Positions 7,822-16,016 of a stretch of 64,000 nt of DNA are shown here, one piece after another; within the stretch, counting starts at the first letter, position 1; each line of letters starts with the position of its first letter. The notes beneath the pieces were generated by a model. It was given only the letters and a program-made list of their open reading frames with translations. It did no database searches and was not told the DNA's origin. The DNA is taken from contig NZ_BAABBI010000001.1 in assembly GCF_039537875.1 (NCBI RefSeq), forward strand, positions 1,674,001-1,738,000, in the 5' to 3' direction. The stretch comes from Corallibacter vietnamensis (lineage in GTDB: Bacteria > Bacteroidota > Bacteroidia > Flavobacteriales > Flavobacteriaceae). The translations under genes and the position numbers were made by a program.

Positions 7822-9375
7822 ATGAAACGATTACATATACTATGTTTAATATTGTTGATATCCGTATCAACGTTGGCGCAGAGCAAGCTTGAAAAAGCCT
7901 CACAATCTGTTAAAGCAAATAAAGATGTTACTATTAACTTAAACACAAATTACACCAATATTATAATAGATACTTGGGGTAAAGATGTGATAGAAATTGA
8001 GGCTTATATGGAGAGTGATGAACTCTCTAAAGACGCATTAAAACCATATTTTGATAATTGGCATGTAGCCATAGAAGGATCTGGTGATTATGTATCTATA
8101 AATTCTGATGCATCAAATCATTCTTGGGCTCAAGTACCAGGTTTTTTTAACGATGAGTCAGCAGAAGCTTTAAGAACCCTAGAATTAGAATTGGCAAATA
8201 TTCCAATTATAGAAGGTTTAATAGAGTCAATAAACTTCTCTGATATGCCAAAAATGCCCAAATTACCAAAGCTGCCTAAATTACCAAAAGGTATGACAGA
8301 TACTAATTTTGATTATGAAAAATATCAAAAAGAAGGAGAAGTTTATTTAGAAAAATGGAGCAAAGAGTATGAAAGTAAATATGGTGATGAATATGCAAAA
8401 AAAATGGAAGCTTGGGCAAAAGAATGGGAGTCAAGCGATGAAATGAAAGATTTTGAGAAGAGAATGGAAGCCTGGGGCGAAAAATTCGGTAAAGAATTTG
8501 GAGAGAAATTTGGTAAGGATATGGAAGCTTGGGGCGAAGAGTTTGGAGAAAAGTTTGGTAAAGATATGGAGGCTTGGGGCGAGCAGTTTGGAAAACAAAT
8601 GGAAGCTTGGGGCGAAGCCTATGGAAGACGTATGGAGTTACAAGCAAAACGCCTTGAAGCAAGAGCAAATGCAGAAGCGCACCGCCAAAACCGTATGCAT
8701 GAAAGAGAAAAACATTTAGAAGAAAGACGAAAACATATTGAAGAAAGAGCGCGTTATCGTTCTGAAAGAGATGCTTACAGACAACCGCATTTAAAAGTTA
8801 AGAAAACAATCATTATAAAAATGCCTAAAAAGGCTAATTTAAAAATGAATGTACGTCACGGTGAATTAAAAGTAACGTCTGTTATTTATAATACAAAAGC
8901 AGACCTATCTTACACAACATTAATAGCAGATAGCATAGATGGAAGCCAGACTTCCATCAATGCTTCTTATTCACCAGTAACCATCACTAATTGGAATATG
9001 GGTGAACTAAAACTTAATTTTGTAGATAAAGCAGCTATTACAAATGCAGACAGATTGGTATTAAGTTCTAATTCATCAAACATTAAAATAAATACGTTGC
9101 AAAAAAATGCAATCATTGATGGGAGTTTTGGAGACTTAATTATAAAAAATATAGCAGATACTTTTAGTAACCTTAATGTTGTTCTAGAAAATAGTGAGGC
9201 TGTAGTTTATCTTCCAAAAACAGATTATAATTTACAATACAAAGGCAAGCAGTCTAGGCTAAAACATCCTAAAAATAACTCAAATCAAAATACCTCGTCA
9301 TTTTCTACAGGAAACCTTACCAGTGATAAAACCATTGTGATTAATGCTAAATTTAGCGATGTTATCATGCAATAG
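7822..9375 (+). CDS. Secreted DUF4097-like protein with MEAWGE/FGEKFGK repeats
   Basis: I chose the ATG at 7822 because it starts a clean signal peptide (MKRLHILCLIL..., ending in TLAQ); an upstream in-frame ATG at 7798 overlaps the previous stop and would add eight polar residues. The mature protein starts with a beta-rich segment. It then has PKMPKLPKLPKLPK-type proline/lysine repeats, and from about residue 195 to 325 a highly charged tract with repeated MEAWGE and FGEKFGK units that grades into Arg/Glu-rich helix. The C-terminus resembles the repetitive beta-solenoid of DUF4097 (putative adhesin) proteins. It is third in the ECF operon, so probably an envelope-stress or surface protein under that sigma factor. 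Confidence 0.75.
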   Translation: MKRLHILCLILLISVSTLAQSKLEKASQSVKANKDVTINLNTNYTNIIIDTWGKDVIEIEAYMESDELSKDALKPYFDNWHVAIEGSGDYVSINSDASNHSWAQVPGFFNDESAEALRTLELELANIPIIEGLIESINFSDMPKMPKLPKLPKLPKGMTDTNFDYEKYQKEGEVYLEKWSKEYESKYGDEYAKKMEAWAKEWESSDEMKDFEKRMEAWGEKFGKEFGEKFGKDMEAWGEEFGEKFGKDMEAWGEQFGKQMEAWGEAYGRRMELQAKRLEARANAEAHRQNRMHEREKHLEERRKHIEERARYRSERDAYRQPHLKVKKTIIIKMPKKANLKMNVRHGELKVTSVIYNTKADLSYTTLIADSIDGSQTSINASYSPVTITNWNMGELKLNFVDKAAITNADRLVLSSNSSNIKINTLQKNAIIDGSFGDLIIKNIADTFSNLNVVLENSEAVVYLPKTDYNLQYKGKQSRLKHPKNNSNQNTSSFSTGNLTSDKTIVINAKFSDVIMQ

Positions 9376-9405
9376 TTTGTTACTTTTGAGTTCAATTATT
9401 TAATA

Positions 9406-10095
9406 ATGAACTCACAAAAATTCACTTCTTTTCTAAATACGATTAGTTCAAAACCACTTTTGGTTTTAGACGCTAGTATTCCTTTACCGGCTTATGTGCC
9501 AATTAAACTTTCTCAAGATAATTTAGATTTACAAGAATTTGACGTAGCCTCTTCAAGTGCTTGGCAAGACTACATGACCACTTATCTACAAAAGCATCAT
9601 GCTAAAGTTGCTTATGGTGGTTATGCAGAAGTAAGAAATATTTATAAACGCAGTAAGCACTTTAATAATTTAGATGTTGATACAGAGCGAAATATACATT
9701 TAGGTGTCGATTTGTGGTTAGATGCAGGTTCTGAAATATTTACGCCACTTGATGCCGAAGTGCATAGCTTTAAAAACAATCAAAATTTTGGAGATTATGG
9801 TCCTACTATTATTTTAAAGCACACAATAGAAACTGTAGAGTTTTACACACTTTATGGCCATTTAAGTTTAGAGTCTCTGGTTAATTTACAAATAGGGCAA
9901 TGCTTTAAAGCAGGTGATAAAATAGCAACATTAGGCGATGCTTCTGTAAATGGAGATTATGCACCACATTTACATTTTCAAATTATTAGAGATATTCAGA
10001 ATTTTTATGGGGATTACCCAGGCGTTTGTAGTAAAAATGATTTAGACAAATTTTTACAAAATTGTCCAGACCCTAATTTGTTACTAAAGCTTTAA
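9406..10095 (+). CDS. M23-family (LytM-like) peptidase domain protein without signal peptide
   Basis: This 229-residue protein carries the zinc-metallopeptidase residues of family M23: His98 and Asp102 (HLGVD), then YGHLS with His152, and H188-x-H190 (PHLHF). These enzymes usually cut peptidoglycan cross-bridges outside the cytoplasm, yet no signal peptide or lipobox is visible. The RNIHLGVDLW...GDYGPT context and the PGVC/CPDPN tail recall the subgroup that is linked or fused to aminotransferase or phosphotransferase domains; that is from memory of the family. A -7-like TACTTTTG (9381-9388) precedes the ATG by 17 bp. It converges with the T9SS gene with a 2-bp gap. Confidence 0.8.
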   Translation: MNSQKFTSFLNTISSKPLLVLDASIPLPAYVPIKLSQDNLDLQEFDVASSSAWQDYMTTYLQKHHAKVAYGGYAEVRNIYKRSKHFNNLDVDTERNIHLGVDLWLDAGSEIFTPLDAEVHSFKNNQNFGDYGPTIILKHTIETVEFYTLYGHLSLESLVNLQIGQCFKAGDKIATLGDASVNGDYAPHLHFQIIRDIQNFYGDYPGVCSKNDLDKFLQNCPDPNLLLKL

Positions 10096-10097
10096 TC

Positions 10098-10910
10098 TTA
10101 TCTCTGAATAAGTACTTTATAGGTTTCTTGATCGCCATTTTTAGATGTAACTGTCATAAAATATAAAGCATTTAAAAAACTAGATACATCAATTTTTGAG
10201 CTGTTATTTACAATAGATAAATGATTGTTTTCGTATACTTTTTTTCCATCAATAGAATGAAAGATTACAGATCTTATATGGCTTAAAGTTGAAGACTTCA
10301 AAAATAATTCTTGTTGTGCTGGGTTTGGAAAAACACTTAAATCTTCAAAAACAATAGCACTGTTACTATGTAATGTATTAAACTGAACAGCACTTGCCGC
10401 AGGGTTATTTTGAGCATATAAATTTTGAGCAGCAATATTGATATAGTTTTCTATAAAAATGGTGTCAAAAACAGGATCGCCATTCTCTACAAATTTAATT
10501 TCTCCAGATGAAGGGTTCGGATTAGCAATAACATCAAAAAGCACTAATTGAAATGGCCCAGAACCATTAAGCAACACAGAAAAAGCTCCTGCTTCGTCTC
10601 TTCCTAAAAAGTAAGCATCACCACCAGTCCCTGAACCCATAGGTGTAATAAACCATTCACTTGCAGGAAGGTTTGAATTTCCGGTTACAAAATTACCAAT
10701 GGTTAATCCTGTAGGAACATAAAAACCTGCGCCCATATCATCTGTACTGTGATTTGTAACAGAAGCACTGGGTGTTGCTAATAAAGCCATTTGGTAATTT
10801 CCAGTAGCGCTATTTATGCCTACAAAAGATAAGCTAAACTCATAAGTGATTTGAGCTTTTAAAGAAGTAGTTGCTAATACTATGGTTATTAAAGTAAATA
10901 ATGTTCTCAT
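10098..10910 (-). CDS. Secreted protein with type IX (T9SS) C-terminal sorting domain
   Basis: This 270-residue protein has an N-terminal signal peptide (hydrophobic, ending in LKAQ) and a C-terminal type A sorting domain of about 75 residues beginning FPNPAQQELF and ending in the basic KVLIQR. The middle part is beta-rich and not recognised. T9SS carries such proteins across the outer membrane, and the sorting domain is then removed. It lies 13 bp downstream of the 1630-residue gene on the same strand, so the two are probably co-expressed and may act together at the cell surface. Confidence 0.82.
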   Translation of the reverse strand: MRTLFTLITIVLATTSLKAQITYEFSLSFVGINSATGNYQMALLATPSASVTNHSTDDMGAGFYVPTGLTIGNFVTGNSNLPASEWFITPMGSGTGGDAYFLGRDEAGAFSVLLNGSGPFQLVLFDVIANPNPSSGEIKFVENGDPVFDTIFIENYINIAAQNLYAQNNPAASAVQFNTLHSNSAIVFEDLSVFPNPAQQELFLKSSTLSHIRSVIFHSIDGKKVYENNHLSIVNNSSKIDVSSFLNALYFMTVTSKNGDQETYKVLIQR

Positions 10911-10923
10911 GATGCTTGTTTTT

Positions 10924-13900
10924 TTAATTTGGCAGCTGCTCGTTAATTGGATAATAGTTTGATGATGGATTACTAGGGTGGTTGGTTATTATTTCTTTTA
11001 AAATCCCTTTGTCATTGTCAGGCCCTAAATAACGTACTTGTCCATCCATATTTATGTCACCTTGGTGGTAAGCTTCAAAAGGGTAATAATTGCTATTTGT
11101 GGTATTACCAGGAGCATTAAGTATCGTAGTTTTTATTATAGCAGAATCATTGCTAGGCCCCAGGTAACGAACGTCATTATTACTGTTAATGTCTCCAGCC
11201 CATAATCCTGAAAATCCGCTAGGTGTGCCATAAGTTGTTTGTGAGTTTGTGCCATAAGTAGCGGTGCTTCCATTAGTAAAATCAACAATTGTTGGAGTAT
11301 TAGATAAAGCTAGAGCAGTGGCAGTCATAACACCTAAATGATTCCTATGATTAACGACAACATAATAACTGTTTGCCGCTTGTAAAAAGCTTAAAGGCGA
11401 TGTTCCATCAGTATCTACTATATCACCATCGCGCTGTATTAAAGCCGATTGGCTATCAATAACTAGTGTGTTATCAGTAGCATCTCGAAGCTCTACCCAA
11501 ACCCAATCTACAATAGCGTTTGTTCCAGTTGTAGTGAATACTCCAGATGAACAAGTTTTCATATCTGAATAAGGGCTTGTCGTTGGTATAAGTCCTGATA
11601 TACGTAAATCATCACGCATTAGTGCTTCTTCACCAGTATTAGGGTATAAAGAAGCGCCTTGTAAATAAGCTTTAGGTAAAAGTATTATAGGGTCTAAAGA
11701 TGTAACGGCTATAGTCTGATCGCAACTCAATGAGGTATTACCAGAAGCATCAGTAGCTGTCCAAGTTATTGTTGTTTCACCTATAGGGTAAGGATCTGTA
11801 ATAGGTAGTAAATCAGAGCGTTCTCCTAAATACGAGATGTCTGTAGCACAATTGTCAGAAGCCGAAGGTTCTACAATAGTAATATTTGCATGTGTTTCAC
11901 TGCTAGAAATGGTTTCAGAAATAGCTTCTGGACAAGTTATTAGTGGTGCTTCAGTGTCATCAACTACAGTCCATTCAAAATTGACAGATTTAGATAAACT
12001 TCCAGGTTTAGAAACGGTGACAGTTACTTGGTAAACGCCATCACTATTTGGTCCGCCTGTTACAGCGCTTTCATCAATAGTTCCAAATATTAATCCATTT
12101 GTAGGTTCCATATGCACGCCAAGAGGTTGGCCACTCATTTCATAAAAGAGATTATCTGAAGGGTTTCCTCCTGAAGCTACAACAGCGAAATCAGCAAACT
12201 CTAACTCACAGTTTGATTGATCAGCAATAGGATATACAAGTATTTCAGGGTATTGAATCCCCATGATTTCTATAGCATTAATAAGCGGGTCTTGAAGTTC
12301 AGCAATAAATTCAATTTCTAAAACACCGTCAGTAATGGTTACATTGTTTTGAATCATTCCTGCAGATCGGTATCCAAATTCACCAGAAGGGTCTAAATGG
12401 TTTATGCGCCTTTCATTCTCTAGGTTAACACTAAAAATGCGTTCTCCAGGCTCTGAAGTTCCATTATATAGGTTATTAAAATAAAGATTAACAATATAAT
12501 TTCCGTTAGGTAATGCAATAGAAAAAATCATAGGAAATGATTCGTCACTATTACTACGTTCATAACGCATAACCTCGTAATACGAGTCAGAATCTATATA
12601 GTCAGGTATTGAAGCATCTCTATCTTCATAATACATGCCTGTCACAGAAAAAGAAGATCCAGAAGTTACTGCATAAGAAATGCCTGTAGAGGTGGTGTTT
12701 TCCTCCCAGTCTGGACCATCGTCAGAAGCAGTAACCATTGGACCACCAGCGTTAATACGTATTATTGGGCCATAAATATCTGTCAATTCTCCTGTGATAT
12801 CTATGTTGGCTGTTGGTGAGTTTATACCAGAATGTGTAACATTCATTGTGGCATTTTTAACGCCAACAATATTATCTGAACTAAAGTCTATGGGGATTTC
12901 AATTGATGAACCAGAGCCAATTACTATAGGGAAAATAGCGTCACTAGAAAATAGGCTAGCATCCGCGCCTCCAAAGGTAATTCCTGTTATGGTGATTGGA
13001 TCGTCAATAGGGCCGCCATCATTTTTTAAAGTTACATATTTGGTGCGTTGCGTATTAGACACTGGTGTTAATTCAAAATCTAATGGGTTAGGAGAAACAG
13101 AAACCTGACCATTTAAATTTTCATAAACTTCAATAAAATCCCAAGTGGCTGTAAAAGGATTTGAAGTAGCGCCTGCTCGTGATGTAGACATCAATGTTAT
13201 GGCAAGTCCTTTATTGTCATTAGGATCTAGAAAGCTAGTAGGTAAAGCTATAGGTGTTCCTAATAGTATTAAGTTGTTTCCATCGTCAATAGAGTAAAAA
13301 GGTTGTGCCTCGTTAGTATCAGGGTCTATAGAGAAATATAAATCAACAGAGCTTGCATTTAAAATACTAGGGATATCATAAATTAAATTTTGAGTTACAA
13401 TACCATTTTCTTCAAGAAGTACTTGTAAACCACTTATATTATCGCTGTTTGATGTGCCATTCATAATGACCATTTTCAAATAGTTATCTTGATCTCCAGT
13501 ACCAAAGCTAATTCCGTACGATTGAAAATCTATAGGGTCTTGCTGCGACCCGTTTGATCCAAAGAATGGTGATTCTACTTTGCTGTGTATCGTAAATGGG
13601 TTAGGAGAGTTTGTATCTACATTAATCCCAAATTGAAAACCGTTACGCTGATCGTTATTACTTTGAAATGCATCACCGCCATTTACATTTTCAACGGTTG
13701 CCTTTCCTGCTGCGCCACCAAACGATAAAGACGCATCTGTAAATTGTGTAAGGTAGTCAGTAGTTCCTGCAGGGTTTACCATTAAACCTGTAAAACCTAA
13801 ACCATAAAGTCCTGTTCCTGGGTCGTTATTCCAAAAAGGATAATCTATAGGTAAATTAGTTGTTGTGCCATTGTCTGGATCTAAAGCAAAAGCGTCGTTG

Positions 13901-15816
13901 ACATCTAAAATGCCATCATTGTCATCATCATCATCATTTAAGTCAGATACGTTGTCGCCATCGTTATCATTGGGTTTGCTACTTTGTGAGCATATATTCG
14001 TACCGTTATCTATTTCATCTTGATTTGTGTAACCGTCGCCATCATAATCAGCTTGAGGGTCATACTCTGGTTCTCCAGGTAAAAAACAACTTAAATCTGT
14101 AGGCTCAAAAATGGTTATGCTATTTGAACCATAGGTAGCAGCCCAAACAGTACCAGGAAATACATCGTTGTCTCCTTGTGCTGTAACGTCAAGTGGTAAA
14201 CTGCCAAATCCATTAAAGGTAACTTCATGTTCTAAAACAGTATCGCCTTCAGGATTTAATACATATCTATTTATACCACCGTTAAAAGAGGCTGTAAGGA
14301 TATTGCCTTGCATAGCGCCATCAAAATTTGTCGCTGTATATTCTGTAATACCATTGGTTGAGGCGTTTACATTGTCTAATATATTTACACGAGTACTGGT
14401 TGTAGGTTCATCAACAAGATATTCGCCTAGTCTAGGCTGGTCAGGAAAATCTGCTATGGTAAAAGATGATTGAAAATACCCAGAGACATTAGGTAGTAAA
14501 GTCGCTAAATCATAAGTGTTTGTAGCAGTCCAAACACCTCCTGAATTGTTATAAGTAATAACATCAGCTCTTGATGGAAATGCTAATATCGGGTTAGGAT
14601 GACCACCATAATAAGTGCCATTAGCATCATTTGTAGAGCCAACAAAGTGTAAAGGATCTCTCACAATAGTACTACCGCTTTCGTTAATTTCATTCTTGAT
14701 ATAGTGGTTTAGCGGGTCATAAGTAATGGTGCTTTCATCACCTAAATAAATGTCTGTAGCACTGTCATAAATTTTAGGAAATCCGCCCCAAAGAGAATTT
14801 GGACCATTGTCAGAGGTGTAAATACGTCCGTTTTCTGTAATAATGATGTCATACGGATTTCTATATCCAGGTGAAAAAATTTGAATAGGCCCACCAGGTT
14901 CTGCAAAGGCTTGATTAAGACTGTTATTTCCTCCAAAAGGATCGCCTACATCAATGGTTGCATTGTACATTGGGTGTCCAGAAGGGTAAGGAAAGTCTTC
15001 GCTAGTATTATCAATATCTAATCGTGTTGGGTCATTTAGGGTTGGTAAGTCGTAAACATATTGCGTGTTTGTTCTAGGATCTGTATACACAGGCATAGAT
15101 TCTAACTGCGTTAGATTGACTATTAAAATGGCTCCAGATAAAAAATATTCTGGAGTACCAGCAAAGTTATTACTAGGAGCGCCTTTATTGGTTTGTCCGC
15201 CTTGAGCTATGAGCATATAGGTGTTTCCATCTTTTTCAAAAAGATCCATGCCATTTATAGCATGATTTTCTTCACAGCGAGGTAATCCTCTTATTAAATC
15301 TATTTTAGTCCATGCGTTGCCATCCCATTCTAATTTTGAAAGCATACTGGAGTTTGTGTCAAGATTTGTGTCATTACCGCCGCCGCCGCCGCCAAGAAGG
15401 TAATCTGAAGAGCTAACGTAAATAATAGGATTTTCAGGTGTTCCCGCAGTAACCAAACCAGTGATAAGTCGTTGCTGACTAGGATTAGGGTTTCCACCAT
15501 CGGTATGATTAGGAATACCAAAGCGTATGTTGGTGATCTCTTCGCTACCTATTACAGTATAAGTACCATTGCCAGCTGTTGCGGCATCACGTTCTATATC
15601 GTAAGCCCAAATAATACCGTTTTGTTGGGCAACATAGAGTCTTTCATCTGGTCCAAATTCTAAAGAGGTTGGGTTTAATACATTGTCATTTATAAGTCCT
15701 GATGATCCAAAACTAATAGATTGTGCTATGGTGTTATTAATGATGCATAGTGTTGCAGTAAAACTTAATAACAAGGTGACCTTGGAAAAAGGTTTTTTTA
15801 AAAAAGAGAAACCCAT
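10924..15816 (-). CDS. Giant secreted multidomain protein: sugar-dehydrogenase-like propeller, TSP3, malectin, HYR and dockerin-like repeats
   Basis: This 1630-residue exported protein has a signal peptide at about residues 1-31. Order of parts (rough): 35-560 glucose/sorbosone-dehydrogenase-like beta-propeller (GPDERLYVAQQNG; GYRNPYDI); 585-640 Asp-rich thrombospondin type 3-like calcium repeats; 640-900 a beta-rich part; 905-1010 an ASH/HYDIN-like Ig fold (SPNPLDF); 1015-1170 a malectin domain (IRINAGG); 1190-1265 an Ig-like part; 1265-1345 a HYR domain; 1350-1630 a hemagglutinin-like C-terminal part with two RYLGPxND repeats. Malectin and propeller suggest binding or oxidation of extracellular carbohydrate. 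No canonical type A sorting domain is visible at the end. Confidence 0.8.
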   Translation of the reverse strand: MGFSFLKKPFSKVTLLLSFTATLCIINNTIAQSISFGSSGLINDNVLNPTSLEFGPDERLYVAQQNGIIWAYDIERDAATAGNGTYTVIGSEEITNIRFGIPNHTDGGNPNPSQQRLITGLVTAGTPENPIIYVSSSDYLLGGGGGGNDTNLDTNSSMLSKLEWDGNAWTKIDLIRGLPRCEENHAINGMDLFEKDGNTYMLIAQGGQTNKGAPSNNFAGTPEYFLSGAILIVNLTQLESMPVYTDPRTNTQYVYDLPTLNDPTRLDIDNTSEDFPYPSGHPMYNATIDVGDPFGGNNSLNQAFAEPGGPIQIFSPGYRNPYDIIITENGRIYTSDNGPNSLWGGFPKIYDSATDIYLGDESTITYDPLNHYIKNEINESGSTIVRDPLHFVGSTNDANGTYYGGHPNPILAFPSRADVITYNNSGGVWTATNTYDLATLLPNVSGYFQSSFTIADFPDQPRLGEYLVDEPTTSTRVNILDNVNASTNGITEYTATNFDGAMQGNILTASFNGGINRYVLNPEGDTVLEHEVTFNGFGSLPLDVTAQGDNDVFPGTVWAATYGSNSITIFEPTDLSCFLPGEPEYDPQADYDGDGYTNQDEIDNGTNICSQSSKPNDNDGDNVSDLNDDDDDNDGILDVNDAFALDPDNGTTTNLPIDYPFWNNDPGTGLYGLGFTGLMVNPAGTTDYLTQFTDASLSFGGAAGKATVENVNGGDAFQSNNDQRNGFQFGINVDTNSPNPFTIHSKVESPFFGSNGSQQDPIDFQSYGISFGTGDQDNYLKMVIMNGTSNSDNISGLQVLLEENGIVTQNLIYDIPSILNASSVDLYFSIDPDTNEAQPFYSIDDGNNLILLGTPIALPTSFLDPNDNKGLAITLMSTSRAGATSNPFTATWDFIEVYENLNGQVSVSPNPLDFELTPVSNTQRTKYVTLKNDGGPIDDPITITGITFGGADASLFSSDAIFPIVIGSGSSIEIPIDFSSDNIVGVKNATMNVTHSGINSPTANIDITGELTDIYGPIIRINAGGPMVTASDDGPDWEENTTSTGISYAVTSGSSFSVTGMYYEDRDASIPDYIDSDSYYEVMRYERSNSDESFPMIFSIALPNGNYIVNLYFNNLYNGTSEPGERIFSVNLENERRINHLDPSGEFGYRSAGMIQNNVTITDGVLEIEFIAELQDPLINAIEIMGIQYPEILVYPIADQSNCELEFADFAVVASGGNPSDNLFYEMSGQPLGVHMEPTNGLIFGTIDESAVTGGPNSDGVYQVTVTVSKPGSLSKSVNFEWTVVDDTEAPLITCPEAISETISSSETHANITIVEPSASDNCATDISYLGERSDLLPITDPYPIGETTITWTATDASGNTSLSCDQTIAVTSLDPIILLPKAYLQGASLYPNTGEEALMRDDLRISGLIPTTSPYSDMKTCSSGVFTTTGTNAIVDWVWVELRDATDNTLVIDSQSALIQRDGDIVDTDGTSPLSFLQAANSYYVVVNHRNHLGVMTATALALSNTPTIVDFTNGSTATYGTNSQTTYGTPSGFSGLWAGDINSNNDVRYLGPSNDSAIIKTTILNAPGNTTNSNYYPFEAYHQGDINMDGQVRYLGPDNDKGILKEIITNHPSNPSSNYYPINEQLPN

Positions 15817-15910
15817 AATAATATTTTTTTCGTTTTAAGCGCTATTAATCGAAAAAATGCAGGGAGTATTTTGATGTGAATTTAGTTATTAAAAAACGTA
15901 TTAGAATAAC

Positions 15911-15928
15911 TTTTCGTTAAAACGAAAA
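15911..15928. repeat. Perfect 8-bp inverted repeat TTTTCGTT-AA-AACGAAAA
   Basis: The arms (15911-15918 and 15921-15928) are perfect with a 2-bp spacer. Related TTTTCG and CGAAAA words occur nearer the gene at about 15827 and 15852. It lies about 95 bp upstream of the 1630-residue gene on the minus strand, a place where an operator could sit. No regulator is known. Confidence 0.4.
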
Positions 15929-15957
15929 ATATATCGGTTGTAGTCAGTTATGGTAAG

Positions 15958-15990
15958 AAAAAAAGGTCATGATTATCATGACCTTTTTTA
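15958..15990 (-). terminator. Rho-independent terminator of secA
   Basis: A palindrome with arms AAAAGGTCATGAT (15961-15973) and ATCATGACCTTTT (15975-15987) is flanked by an A-run on the left and a T-run on the right. Read on the minus strand it ends in a U-run, 30 bp after the secA stop. The symmetry would let it act in both directions. Confidence 0.85.
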
Positions 15991-16016
15991 ATGTGTTGTT
16001 TTGTAGTGATTTAGGT

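Noticed and set aside
8303..8719. 121-residue minus-strand frame and 88-residue plus-strand frame inside the repeat protein gene
   Set aside because: Both are shadows of the repetitive coding sequence of the 7822-9375 gene.
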